The notes: generated from the letters alone by a model not told the origin. A stretch of 64,000 nucleotides of DNA from Winogradskyella ludwigii (GCF_013403985.1 NZ_JABFDF010000005.1:62001-126000); one strand, 5' to 3'; shown: positions 26,908 to 36,916, counted from the first letter of the stretch. Numbers and translations: made by a program.

Positions 26908-28321
26908 TGATACTGTCTAATACATTTTTAAATTGCTCCGCAAAGACAGAACTAAGCATTGGAGGCACCGCATTACCTATCTGTTTTAATTGATTTCGAG
27001 TACTCCCTGTAAAGAAATACCAATCAGGAAAAGATTGTATTCTAGCAGCTTCTCTAGGCGTTATACTTCTTGGGAATTCACCAGGATGTACATATGAATT
27101 CCCATCAGTTTCTAAATGTGCAATAATTGTTTTAGAAACACTTTCAGGATCTAGCTTAAAATACTTATCACCAAAACCTTTCACCTTTTTCTTTCCATTT
27201 TCATCTATAACGACACCATAAGTAACTTTTGATAAAGCTTTTTCATTTGCCGGATCATTTAAGTATTTCCCTGGCACAAGGTTTTTATAAATAAATAAAT
27301 CACGATCATTATGATATCTTGATTTATGATTAAATAAAAGCTCAGGTTTTTTCAGTTCACCCCTATAAGTATTAATCTTTTTACGATAATTACTATCGAC
27401 TGTTTTACTTATTAAATCGTCATATATTATATCAGAGATGTTTCTACCAAAACAAAGTTTTTTATTATTAAATGAAATTTCTGCTTCTTCTTGATAATTA
27501 TTGGGCTTAGGATTAGCTTTAATTTGTGGTAAGTCACTAATGACTTCTTTTAACTTAACAGGTCCTTTTTTTTCTTTAATGATTTCCTCAAAAATACCTG
27601 AAGCAGTTATATCATGTTTTTCAGACAAATCTCTTCGAACACCAATAAAGAAAATACGTTCTCTATTTTGAGCTAATCCAAAATCTTTCGCATTTAATAC
27701 CCAAGAAGCGGCATCATAACCATATTCACCTGTATCTGATAATGACTTTTCAATTAAATCTCTATATCCCGAAGCTGAAGCTAAACCCTTTACATTTTCT
27801 ATAAGAACAAGTTTAGGTGATAGTTTTTCCGCAAATTTCAGATAGTATTTAAAAAGTTGATTTCTAGGATCATCAATAAATCCTTTTGTTCGCTCTTCTA
27901 AAGTTGATTTTTTGGAACGGCCAATCATAGAAAAGCCCTGACAGGGTGGCCCACCAGCAAGAACATCAACGTGAGTTATTTTCGAAAGTATATTTTTTAT
28001 TTCAACATTGTCTTTTACAGATGGTACTTTTTTACGAAGCTCTACTTCTTTATTTGTCTCAATAACCATATGACCTTGCATATTGTAAACAACCTCACCA
28101 TTACCTAAATGCTCATAAAGCTCCTTAATATCTCCTAAAATAACTCTATCTAAATGTGTTTTTGGATGAGTTAGTTTTAAATTTTGTTTTAATGTATTAA
28201 GTGCAGGTTCAGCAATATCATTTGCCACTTCAAGGTGGAATCCATTATTTCCAAATCCAATCGTCAAACCACCAGCTCCTGCGAATAAATCAATGTAAGT
28301 GTATTTTTTTTTGTTTTTCAT
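26891..28321 (-). CDS. DNA (cytosine-5) methyltransferase, first of a tandem pair
   Basis: A 476-residue C5 methyltransferase that differs clearly from its neighbour. Motif I is DLFAGAGGLTIGF (11-23), motif IV GGPPCQGFSMIGR with Cys127, motif VI ENVKGL, motif VIII QNRERIFFIGVR, motif IX RSITPREAARIQSFP, and motif X GNAVPP. It has a longer insert between motifs I and IV (about 55-115) and its own target-recognition region. It begins 212 bp after the AIPR gene, the only sizeable gap in the locus, so the two methyltransferases may have their own promoter. It probably protects host DNA from the neighbouring restriction-like components (inference). Confidence 0.95.
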   Translation of the reverse strand: MKNKKKYTYIDLFAGAGGLTIGFGNNGFHLEVANDIAEPALNTLKQNLKLTHPKTHLDRVILGDIKELYEHLGNGEVVYNMQGHMVIETNKEVELRKKVPSVKDNVEIKNILSKITHVDVLAGGPPCQGFSMIGRSKKSTLEERTKGFIDDPRNQLFKYYLKFAEKLSPKLVLIENVKGLASASGYRDLIEKSLSDTGEYGYDAASWVLNAKDFGLAQNRERIFFIGVRRDLSEKHDITASGIFEEIIKEKKGPVKLKEVISDLPQIKANPKPNNYQEEAEISFNNKKLCFGRNISDIIYDDLISKTVDSNYRKKINTYRGELKKPELLFNHKSRYHNDRDLFIYKNLVPGKYLNDPANEKALSKVTYGVVIDENGKKKVKGFGDKYFKLDPESVSKTIIAHLETDGNSYVHPGEFPRSITPREAARIQSFPDWYFFTGSTRNQLKQIGNAVPPMLSSVFAEQFKNVLDSIIENEK

Positions 28322-28533
28322 AAAGTATCCTAAAAGACATGTAATGTCGAAGCTATTTAATTTGTCTTCTTATAAACAAGGGAACCTCGGCTAATTTTAA
28401 CTAATTATTAAACTAACGCATGATACTTCTAAAAAGAATAAATCTTAGAGTATTTACAATATAGATCTTTAACAATTTTTATAAAAAACTTGACAAAAAT
28501 AATAAAAATAAAAGTAAAACAGCTTCGTTTTCA

Positions 28534-30702
28534 CTAAACAAAATCTAGAAGTTCATCTTTTAAAATAGCATTAAATACACGGTAAAGTTCATCCAAATAT
28601 ATTTTCAAATCTTGAAATTTTTTATTTATTATATCACCATTTTTATTAGAACAACCAATTAGGTATAATTCATATGTATACGGTCTAATTTCTGTTAATT
28701 TAGAATTTGGTCTGAAATGATCTTTCATCAATTTAAGATGTCTTCGACTATATAAAGACATACCATCCTTTCTATAATTATCCATCTCATTTTGAATACG
28801 AGTTTGAAGAGCAACATACCTACTTATAGAAAAAACCATCATGTTAATCTCATCTACCATAAGCTTATATTTGTTATCCAAATTCAATCCATTAGAAGTG
28901 TTCTTTTTAAATTTTTTGATCTCACAAATTGGCAATAATTCAATTAAAGAATCTAATTTAATCCAATCTATTTTTGCTTTTATTCGCTCCCAAGACTCTT
29001 TCTTTTTACAAGCTTCATCTAGCCTTCCATCATCTAAATTCTCAAGTAACAATTTGTTAATATAAATTAAAAATTCTTTAATTTTAATTTCAGAAATATC
29101 TACGCCATGATTATTCCAAATAGTTTGAAAATCGATACTCTTGTTCGACTTTAATAAATATTCTTGGATTAATGAAATAGAATATGCTACAACGTTTTTT
29201 CTTATTCTCCCCAAAGCATTATTACCTATGCCGTACTTTGTTTTTAGTAACTTGTAGAATATAAATGACCCAATTATGTTAGCATAATACTCTTTACTTA
29301 TTTTTTTATTCTCAGAATCAAACTGATCTCTTAATATTTTATACCTTTTTTCAGCACTTTGAACGGAAATAAACGGTTCAACCTTACTACCAATAGAACA
29401 GAAAAACAAAATTGATAAATCTGTTTTATCAATTTTCTGATTAACAGGAAACAGATTTAAAAAATAGTTTTCATTTTTACTCAGGTTTTTCTCAAGCTGA
29501 TATTGACCTCTAGTTCGTTCGAAGTAATAATAATTATTAGACGATGGATTCCTAAATTTTTTAGAGCATGTGTGTAAATTAATTAAATACTCTTCATTAC
29601 TTGACAAATCTGATTGCTTAACAGCATTCTGAAGATTACTATTTTTAGCAATATTCTCCTGAATTTTAATGGAATCAATATTTCTTCTGATTTCAGTAAT
29701 TTTTGCCATCACATTTACTTTACTTAAATCAATATTTAATTTCAGTTTTTTAGCTTCTTGTGTTGCAAAAAATATTGATGATGTTGTCTGACCCCCATTA
29801 ACTATCTGAAAATTCTTAAAAGTCTTTACAGAACCATCCTCATTTATTATTATTTCTGACACAGTAACACATAAACCATTATTATATGCTAAAAACATTT
29901 CTGGTCGATTTAATAATGAATCTTTTATCCCTTTGTTGACTTTGATTCTTGCAGATAAGAACGACCTTACGTTACTTTCCAATAATCGTCCACCAAAGTC
30001 ACTATATATGTTATATAAAAACTGCGCAGGAAGAATAGCAATAGCAGTACCATAACTAGAATTCCCTATCTCTGGTTTAAGTACATTTATGGGTTTGTCA
30101 TAATAATCTTTAACGTCGATATCAAGTTTCTGATTACTCTTGTGTAATCTCTCTAATTCTTTTATATCATATATCCTAAAGTTACAATCTACAGCAGAAT
30201 CAATATCTCCTTTTGAAAGAACCCTTGCTACGTCTATTTCTTTTTTATTTACAGCAATATTATTTGTAAATAAATAGAAATCCATCTTTACAATATTTTT
30301 CTTTAAACCTACATTATACTCAGCATTTAAAGCTGATAAAACATTAGCTTTTGGAACATCATATTCATTAGTTCTTATAACATAATTCAATACTCTATAT
30401 AATTGTTTGAATTGCTGTTCAACATCTTTCAAATTTAACTTCACTGCTTCATCAGAGTTATTATAATTTGCTATAAACAGTGATAAAACAGTTTCATTCT
30501 CATTAATTGAAAACCCATCAATTTTTAAGTTTCTATTACTATCATTTTCTTTAAAAAATTGAGAATGTTCAAAGCTAGAGATTAATGAAGAATCTATTAA
30601 ATAGTCGGATGCAATTTCACAAAAAGCAGACTCAGCATTTAATTGAGAATCTTGTGAAAGCTTTTCTTCCGTTAAGGTATTAAGGGTGGTAAAAAAACTC
30701 AT
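28534..30702 (-). CDS. AIPR family protein of MZA-like defence locus
   Basis: A 722-residue protein matching the AIPR (abortive infection phage resistance) family. The diagnostic core lies near the middle: a FLAYNNGLCVTV strand, then IVNGGQTTSSIFFA, then the KVNVMAKITEIR strand (about 270-350). A long helical C-terminal part follows. AIPR proteins recur in operons with Z1 ATPases and MutL/MORC-like GHKL ATPases. Their biochemical activity is poorly known. The start codon overlaps the stop of the PD-(D/E)XK gene by 1 bp, showing tight coupling. The gene is very A+T-rich compared with polA. Confidence 0.88.
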   Translation of the reverse strand: MSFFTTLNTLTEEKLSQDSQLNAESAFCEIASDYLIDSSLISSFEHSQFFKENDSNRNLKIDGFSINENETVLSLFIANYNNSDEAVKLNLKDVEQQFKQLYRVLNYVIRTNEYDVPKANVLSALNAEYNVGLKKNIVKMDFYLFTNNIAVNKKEIDVARVLSKGDIDSAVDCNFRIYDIKELERLHKSNQKLDIDVKDYYDKPINVLKPEIGNSSYGTAIAILPAQFLYNIYSDFGGRLLESNVRSFLSARIKVNKGIKDSLLNRPEMFLAYNNGLCVTVSEIIINEDGSVKTFKNFQIVNGGQTTSSIFFATQEAKKLKLNIDLSKVNVMAKITEIRRNIDSIKIQENIAKNSNLQNAVKQSDLSSNEEYLINLHTCSKKFRNPSSNNYYYFERTRGQYQLEKNLSKNENYFLNLFPVNQKIDKTDLSILFFCSIGSKVEPFISVQSAEKRYKILRDQFDSENKKISKEYYANIIGSFIFYKLLKTKYGIGNNALGRIRKNVVAYSISLIQEYLLKSNKSIDFQTIWNNHGVDISEIKIKEFLIYINKLLLENLDDGRLDEACKKKESWERIKAKIDWIKLDSLIELLPICEIKKFKKNTSNGLNLDNKYKLMVDEINMMVFSISRYVALQTRIQNEMDNYRKDGMSLYSRRHLKLMKDHFRPNSKLTEIRPYTYELYLIGCSNKNGDIINKKFQDLKIYLDELYRVFNAILKDELLDFV

Positions 30703-31736
30703 TATAAACTTATTAATTCAATAATATTATTACTTAAAATTTTTTGTTCCTGTAAATTTAAATTGTACTCTACTTTTTTAATAGAATTAGAAATAGATGT
30801 TCTTGCTAATTTTGGGAACTCGGAATCTACATCATAGATATCTGGTCCATTAATGATTTGAAATCCAAAATCTATATATTCAATTTCTGCTTCTGCTAAA
30901 TACCCCACTTCCAGTAATAAACCTTCAAACTCAAATTTAGCATCGGAATCATTTTTTAATAATTCTTCAATATCATTAATAATACCAGGCAAAGACTGAA
31001 ATAATGATTCCTTACTTATTTTATGTCTTTTAACTTGATATACCGATAAAAATAATCGATCCAAACCGGTACAATCTAATTGATATTCGTTATTAATATT
31101 TACTTCATATTTATTGTTTGAAGTAGTACACTTTACTTCAATTGCCTGAGTATTTGGGAAAATAAAGTCTTGATTTTGTTTTTTAGGCCCTACCCAACTT
31201 GTTACAATATCTAATAAGTTTTTTTTATAGCATTCTAATAATGTTTTAAGTAATGTTAACTCTGCGAATAAACCAATCTGCCCATTTTCTGACAACACCC
31301 CGTTTTTTTTGGATTTAAAAAAATTCATCCAAGATTTAACTCTTTTTAAAACATCTAATATAACTAAATCAGTTGTAGCGTTTTTTGCAGTTTCAACGAT
31401 GTCAGCAATGAAAGTATAAAATATATCTTCTTCAGTATTTCTATCAAGTTTAATGCTATAATAAGTATCTAATCCAGTTGTACCTGGATCTGGAACAGGA
31501 AAAGTGTCAATTTGAATACTATCTAGTGTATTTATGTTGTTTATAATAACCTCAGATCGTCGGCCTCCATTCGTTAATTGTAACAGAACACACTGTTGGT
31601 TTTCAGCTAATTTATCAATAGCGAGAATAGTTTTATATCTATTAGCATTATCAAAGTCAACAAGTCGTGTATCATACTGGCCACCAGGCTTCACGTTATC
31701 TATTAATTCTGTAAATATTTCTTTTATACTCATCAC
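30702..31736 (-). CDS. PD-(D/E)XK nuclease-like protein (DUF4420 type)
   Basis: A 344-residue protein. The likely nuclease core is Glu159 (GLFAEL), Asp190 (QDFIF) and Glu200-x-Lys202 (AIEVKCT), which fits the PD-(D/E)XK pattern, so the active site looks complete. In known MutL/Z1/AIPR loci a DUF4420 protein of this size holds the same place, and it is the best candidate for DNA cleavage. It starts 1 bp downstream of the Z1 gene stop codon and overlaps AIPR by 1 bp. The assignment rests on motif and context, not on any search. Confidence 0.85.
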   Translation of the reverse strand: MMSIKEIFTELIDNVKPGGQYDTRLVDFDNANRYKTILAIDKLAENQQCVLLQLTNGGRRSEVIINNINTLDSIQIDTFPVPDPGTTGLDTYYSIKLDRNTEEDIFYTFIADIVETAKNATTDLVILDVLKRVKSWMNFFKSKKNGVLSENGQIGLFAELTLLKTLLECYKKNLLDIVTSWVGPKKQNQDFIFPNTQAIEVKCTTSNNKYEVNINNEYQLDCTGLDRLFLSVYQVKRHKISKESLFQSLPGIINDIEELLKNDSDAKFEFEGLLLEVGYLAEAEIEYIDFGFQIINGPDIYDVDSEFPKLARTSISNSIKKVEYNLNLQEQKILSNNIIELISL

Positions 31737-34559
31737 TTAATTTATGTTGTCATTTACCATTTGATTCACTAGTACATCAACTGAATTATTATTTATAGCT
31801 GTACTATTAGGAAGATAAGAAGGTGTCGCTATAGATACTCCATATGGTAAAGCTATATATTCACCTGTATCACTATCTATTAGAGCTTCTAAACCATCAT
31901 GCATATTCTCAATAGAAGGGATCCCGCCTCGTTCAATATTTATACTACTGTAGAAAAACTTTGGGTCTAATACTACAAAAGTGATTATTGGTCTTTTAAG
32001 GTGACGACAAGTTTCCGAAGGAGTTCTTTTTTGTTTGGGTGTTAATTCATTCTTTATATCACCAATAAAGTCAGATAAATAATTAGCATCGGTTAGTTTT
32101 CCATTTGGAACTTTAAAATGATTTGAGGTTTCTTTATCATTTTTCCTCGCAGTATTTCTTTGAGCTAAACCAATTTCCTTATCAATAAAAGTATAACTAT
32201 CTTGATTGTCTGGATTTCTACCAATTATTACAATGTCCACAGTTTCATAGCCAGACGTCTTGTAAAATTCAAAAATTTTATCAAGATCTAAACTTCCATT
32301 ACTATTAATTATTAAAAACTTATCGTTTTTTAAATCATCTAATTCTCCGTCTATATTAACATTCTTAAAAATCAACTTATTTTTAAATTCATTAATATTA
32401 CACTTCCCTTTTACTCCATCTATTATTTTGCACAAAATATTATGATTGTTAATAATTGTATCTGGTTTACGTGATATTGAATTTGTGATAACTTCACCAC
32501 CTGCCCAACTTAATCGCATAGGACCAGCTACGCCCATTTTTGAGGTAACAGATAAGCTTGTGGTAGATTGTCTAATTTTAATTAAAAAATCTCTAGGTGA
32601 TGCATTACTTCTAATCATTGCTGAAATATTTTCATTCATGATTGTATCAGCATAGCAAATTTCGCCAAAATCTATAGCTATTTCTGTTGTTGTTATAATT
32701 CTACACAGGTCTGCATAGTTAGAACGATAACCAAACCAACGTCCCATTTGCATTAATGTATCAAATGTTCTAGCATGTCTAATAAAGTAACTTGTATGTA
32801 AACCTTCCAATGTCAACCCTCTAGACATTGTGTTTCCCCCAATAGCAATTACTTTTCGCCCGTGAGGATATAAATGATAATCTAAACTCTGACCTCTATT
32901 AACACGTGCCCCATTTACAACTAAAATCTCTACAGCAGCCACAAAACTTCTAATATAATCTCTTAATTCACTGAAACTATTTGGCAAATCAAAATTATTA
33001 TTTGCAAATGATTCATTTTCAGAATATGCTTGAGTATAGAATTCTTGGCTATTAACTTGATCTGTTAATCCATCAATATTACCTCCGTGAAATAGATCAC
33101 TTAATTCCGCCCACATTATCTCACTATTATTCTCAATACGATACTTAAGTTCACTCCAATAATTTTTGAATATATCTCCTAAATGGTTTTGTATCATTGT
33201 CAAATGGGATACATGTATTAACATAGACATATGCGATCTTTCTTGGCCTCTAAAAAATCGTAATGCTCCTGAAACAATAAATTGCTTAGTCGCTACTTTT
33301 AAAGAATCTGGCATATTTAGCGCCTCTACTTCTTCTTTGTAATAAGACTTAAGTTGTCCAGGAAAACCTTCAGTACTATCTATCTCCATTATACCAGGTA
33401 AGCCTTGGTCAAAATATTTTTCTGGGCCTAAATAGTTTGACGGTTGTTTCAGCCTTACAATGAAATCCTCAGGAAAAATACTTTGATGATGTTCATTATC
33501 TAAAGGGATTAATACATTTGCATATGGAGTTGCCGTATATCCTGTATAACATCTTCTACTAAACTTATTAATCAAATCAACAATTCTAGCATTTATAGCT
33601 GTTGGTCTATTTTCTTCATCTATATTTCCATCTTCATCAATTATAGGAGCATCAAGGTCTTCTAGCTTAAAATTATTATTAATACTAGCTTGATCAGCTT
33701 CATCATCTATAATTAAAACAGCTTTATTAGATTGAGACTCCATATTGATACCAATAACATTCTCCAACCATTTGTTCATGTTTTTTAAGGGATGAACGTT
33801 TTTCTTTATTACAGCAATTAAAGGAGCCTCTAAATTGAAATTAATACCATTCATATTTGCTGCAGCAGAATTAAAATCACCTTTAACATCTGCTGTAGTT
33901 AAGGATTGTGTTTGATTATCAAACCTATTCATTAACGTCCCAACACCTACAGCAGTTTCTTCTCCATTAATTTTTTGTTTTCCATTAACTCCTTGATCAA
34001 TTCTAAATTGAGTTTGTTGACGCAAATTATTATGCATACCTGCTAAAACAACTATAAACTGATATCCTACATCAATAGCCTTGTTTATTAATCCAACATA
34101 ATTACCTGTTTTACCTGATTGTACATAACCTATAACTAAACCTTTTTTTTCAAAATGATCTGTTTCTCTTGGATTGGACATCCCATCTAATATAGCATCA
34201 GTACTCTGATCAATTTCATCTATTACAGTTTGTGGTAATTGCTGTATTTCAGACAAATATCTTTTATAATTATTCCAAAATGGAAAATCAGATAAATTAG
34301 GATTGTTTTGTTTATAATTACGAACCCAAGGTATTCTATGATTATACAGAGTTTCACTTATACCAATAGTAATTGTGTAATGTGACTCTAATTCATTAAT
34401 TACTCCTTCCCAATTTATGTTAGGAAATATATCGGGTGAATAAATATTTTGAAAGCTAAAAACAGTTTCTCTTATAATTACAGTTGTTATATCTTTACCT
34501 GTGTCTTTTAATCCATTTAATGTCGCATGTGCAACATCTTTAATAATTTTATTATTCAT
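31737..34559 (-). CDS. Z1-domain ATPase/helicase-like protein
   Basis: A 940-residue P-loop protein. Walker A is GYVQSGKTGN (Gly144-Thr151). Walker B is the helicase-like LIIDDEADQ near residue 285, and a motif III-like YTGYTATPYAN follows near residue 340. The Z1 domain comes next (about 400-640), containing the conserved IGGNTMSRGLTLEGL and QMGRWFGYR stretches that resemble helicase motifs V and VI. The family is predicted to remodel DNA with ATP. It sits between the GHKL ATPase (4-bp spacing) and the nuclease-like protein. All ATPase residues appear intact. Confidence 0.92.
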   Translation of the reverse strand: MNNKIIKDVAHATLNGLKDTGKDITTVIIRETVFSFQNIYSPDIFPNINWEGVINELESHYTITIGISETLYNHRIPWVRNYKQNNPNLSDFPFWNNYKRYLSEIQQLPQTVIDEIDQSTDAILDGMSNPRETDHFEKKGLVIGYVQSGKTGNYVGLINKAIDVGYQFIVVLAGMHNNLRQQTQFRIDQGVNGKQKINGEETAVGVGTLMNRFDNQTQSLTTADVKGDFNSAAANMNGINFNLEAPLIAVIKKNVHPLKNMNKWLENVIGINMESQSNKAVLIIDDEADQASINNNFKLEDLDAPIIDEDGNIDEENRPTAINARIVDLINKFSRRCYTGYTATPYANVLIPLDNEHHQSIFPEDFIVRLKQPSNYLGPEKYFDQGLPGIMEIDSTEGFPGQLKSYYKEEVEALNMPDSLKVATKQFIVSGALRFFRGQERSHMSMLIHVSHLTMIQNHLGDIFKNYWSELKYRIENNSEIMWAELSDLFHGGNIDGLTDQVNSQEFYTQAYSENESFANNNFDLPNSFSELRDYIRSFVAAVEILVVNGARVNRGQSLDYHLYPHGRKVIAIGGNTMSRGLTLEGLHTSYFIRHARTFDTLMQMGRWFGYRSNYADLCRIITTTEIAIDFGEICYADTIMNENISAMIRSNASPRDFLIKIRQSTTSLSVTSKMGVAGPMRLSWAGGEVITNSISRKPDTIINNHNILCKIIDGVKGKCNINEFKNKLIFKNVNIDGELDDLKNDKFLIINSNGSLDLDKIFEFYKTSGYETVDIVIIGRNPDNQDSYTFIDKEIGLAQRNTARKNDKETSNHFKVPNGKLTDANYLSDFIGDIKNELTPKQKRTPSETCRHLKRPIITFVVLDPKFFYSSINIERGGIPSIENMHDGLEALIDSDTGEYIALPYGVSIATPSYLPNSTAINNNSVDVLVNQMVNDNIN

Positions 34560-34562
34560 AAT

Positions 34563-36074
34563 TTATATATTGCTTGTGTCAACACCTAGTTCAATTAATC
34601 GTTCTTTATCAAAAGACAAACTATTAAAAGGTTCTATATTAATTAGTGTATTAAACGCAGTTTCTACTTTCATACTTTTTTTATAGATCTCCATTATCCC
34701 TTTGAATTTTTCATAAATTTCGTGATCATTTTCAAATGATTGTTCTACCTCATTATTAGCTTTTCTTGCAAAAATATTATCTACAGGCAGATAATTTTCT
34801 ATATATCTCAAAATTTGCTTAAATTCCTTTTGCATTGTTTTATCTCCAGAACACTTCTTTAAAAACTCATCAAATAATGGATGTTTTATATTAATTTTAT
34901 ATTGATTTTTCTCTCCAGTCTTTACTCCTTTGGATTCAAAATTCCATATTGGCTGAATCTCTTTTTCAGTATTTTCTTTTCTTATTTTATGCCTCTTAAC
35001 TCCTCCATGAAATCTAAATGTATTGTTCGCTTCAGATCTTATTCTATTACACTCAGCTCTTATGTCTGATTCAGCGAATCTAGGGATAGAAACTGAAGAT
35101 TTACTTATATTTACACCCCATGCTAAATCAGACTGCAAACGGTTGGATAAATTAATTTCAACTCTGGCCAATATGTAATGGTGTTCTTTGTTAAACAACC
35201 CTAACCAACTTCCACGGTAAATTAGTCTATTATTTCTATAGACAAAAAAACCTTGGTTCTGATTAAAGGTTCCAATCTTTGATTGATTTTCGTACTCATT
35301 TTTATTTTGAAATTCACTTGAATGCTTTAAAACGTGCCCCTTTAACGAATAGGTATCGCCTTCTGAATTGTATTTAAATAGTTTCGTTTGACTAGAAATA
35401 GCAGCTGCATAAGGATTCCAATAATTTACACTTGTCCCATTCAGTCGAATATCTATAATGTTTTTGAATTTATGATATATCAATTCAAAGTGATTTCTAA
35501 CTTTCGAAAGTTCTGAATAAAAACTAGATGTGGAAGATATTTGAATTTTATCCAAATTTTCCCAATAAACAACTGTCCAACTTTTATTGTCAAAAATATC
35601 TTTATTTTCTACTCTAGATATTATCTTTTCAATCAATAACTCAGGACAATCTAATGAATATACTTCCCATCCATTTTTATCAACATAATCTAGATCAAAG
35701 ACTAAAGAGCTAATCATTTCTTTTTTTGAAATTAGGGTCAATTTTCTACATTGTGAGAAGCTTGCTGTTTTTAAACCTAATCCAAATCTTCCTAAATCCT
35801 CAGTATTTCTCTCCCGTTCAATCCCCTCACCTCCTAATGTTAAAGCCTTAATCATATCCTCGATAGTCATGCCTAAACCATCATCAATAATTGCCATCCA
35901 TTCCAAATGATCAATATTTTCATTGAAATCATTATTTACAATTTCAATCCTTTTTGCCTCTGCAGCAATAGAATTATCAATTATATCCGAAAGCGCGGTT
36001 TTTAAATTATATCCGATACTTCTAAGCGACCCTAAAATACTTCCTGGTTTTGGTTCTATTTTAAATTTACTCAT
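34563..36074 (-). CDS. MutL/MORC-like GHKL ATPase of defence locus
   Basis: A 503-residue protein with an N-terminal Bergerat-fold ATPase. The N box is SDIIDNSI (residues 29-36, with Asn34 for the metal), the G1 box IIDDGLGMT (62-70) and the G2 box LGRFGLGLKTAS (94-105). An S5-like second domain (about 180-340) contains FVYRNNRLIYRG. The C-terminal 150 residues are helical and charged. This matches the MORC-related ATPases described as parts of restriction-like systems. It is the first gene of the locus, so the promoter should lie in 36075-36278. A degraded N-terminus of a second such ATPase lies just upstream. Confidence 0.93.
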   Translation of the reverse strand: MSKFKIEPKPGSILGSLRSIGYNLKTALSDIIDNSIAAEAKRIEIVNNDFNENIDHLEWMAIIDDGLGMTIEDMIKALTLGGEGIERERNTEDLGRFGLGLKTASFSQCRKLTLISKKEMISSLVFDLDYVDKNGWEVYSLDCPELLIEKIISRVENKDIFDNKSWTVVYWENLDKIQISSTSSFYSELSKVRNHFELIYHKFKNIIDIRLNGTSVNYWNPYAAAISSQTKLFKYNSEGDTYSLKGHVLKHSSEFQNKNEYENQSKIGTFNQNQGFFVYRNNRLIYRGSWLGLFNKEHHYILARVEINLSNRLQSDLAWGVNISKSSVSIPRFAESDIRAECNRIRSEANNTFRFHGGVKRHKIRKENTEKEIQPIWNFESKGVKTGEKNQYKINIKHPLFDEFLKKCSGDKTMQKEFKQILRYIENYLPVDNIFARKANNEVEQSFENDHEIYEKFKGIMEIYKKSMKVETAFNTLINIEPFNSLSFDKERLIELGVDTSNI

Positions 36075-36278
36075 CTATAATATTAATCTTTATACCATTT
36101 TTTAACTCTCATTAACTACAACATTTCTAAAATTTTTGTTCATATAAGCTAATTATGTTTTCTCCATAATTCATTTTAGGAACTATTTATAGACCTAAGT
36201 AAAATCTCATATGTCATCAACGCCTTTTATTTTCCCTATGCTTCAATTAAGAAAGCACTTATTAGCAAAAAGTCTTTT

Positions 36279-36449
36279 TTATTTAAAATCATCATCTAAA
36301 ACAAACATGAAATTCAACTTAACAACCTCCAAAGGAATAGAATTATCTATTAAATCAGACAATGCGGTTTCTAAAGAATAACCTTGCTCTGATATTGATT
36401 TAATTAGAAACTCAGGATTTGGCTGCGCATTGATAGTAATAATATTCAT
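36279..36449 (-). pseudogene. Truncated N-terminus of a second GHKL ATPase
   Basis: An ATG at 36449-36447 opens a frame of 56 residues that closes at TAA 36281-36279. It contains [20 protein letters not shown] followed by LSDLIDNSI, which is the alpha-helix and N box of a MORC/HSP90-type ATPase and aligns with YNLKTALSDIIDNSI in the intact neighbour. The G1 and G2 boxes are missing, so it cannot work as an ATPase. It is most simply the remnant of an earlier or duplicated ATPase gene. A functional mini-protein is possible but less likely. Confidence 0.7.
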
Positions 36450-36625
36450 AGATGAAGTATCTAATTTTACCTTTACGGTTTATTGAATAATGGACTATCT
36501 AATAATTTTAAAAAGTCATTTTTTTAATTGATGCTTAAAAGTAAAAAATAATACCAAACAAATATTACGGTTTTACGTAAATGCATATTATTATTTTTAA
36601 ATAATTTATTTAGGTTTTACACCTT

Positions 36626-36916
36626 TTGCATTATTCATCAAACGAATTATTTCATTGGCAAACTCAAAATTCTGCAAGACCTGATAAAGGGAAAGGATTA
36701 TCTTATGTCAATCATAAAGAAACAGACAAAAAAATACTTCTATTTATTAGAGAAAAAGCAAAAAATGAATTTGGTAATAGTTTAGGTTACGTTTTTATTG
36801 GTGAAGGAAATTTAAAAGATTACAATGGTTCTAAACCTATGAGTATTAATTGGAAACTTAGCGAACCTATGCCTCATTATTTATGGAAAGATGCAGCTAA
36901 ACTTTCAATTGGATAA
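36626..36916 (+). pseudogene. C-terminal remnant of a DUF3427-type protein
   Basis: An open frame of about 96 codons without a good start (TTG only). Its sequence, including ELFHWQTQNSARP, GLSYVNHKETDKKILLFIRE, GYVFIGEG and MSINWKLSEPMPHYLWK, resembles the C-terminal DUF3427 domain. That domain normally ends large superfamily II helicase/nuclease proteins of defence islands. The helicase part is absent. It points the opposite way to the defence locus. It is probably debris from a replaced system. Identification is from remembered family motifs. Confidence 0.7.
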
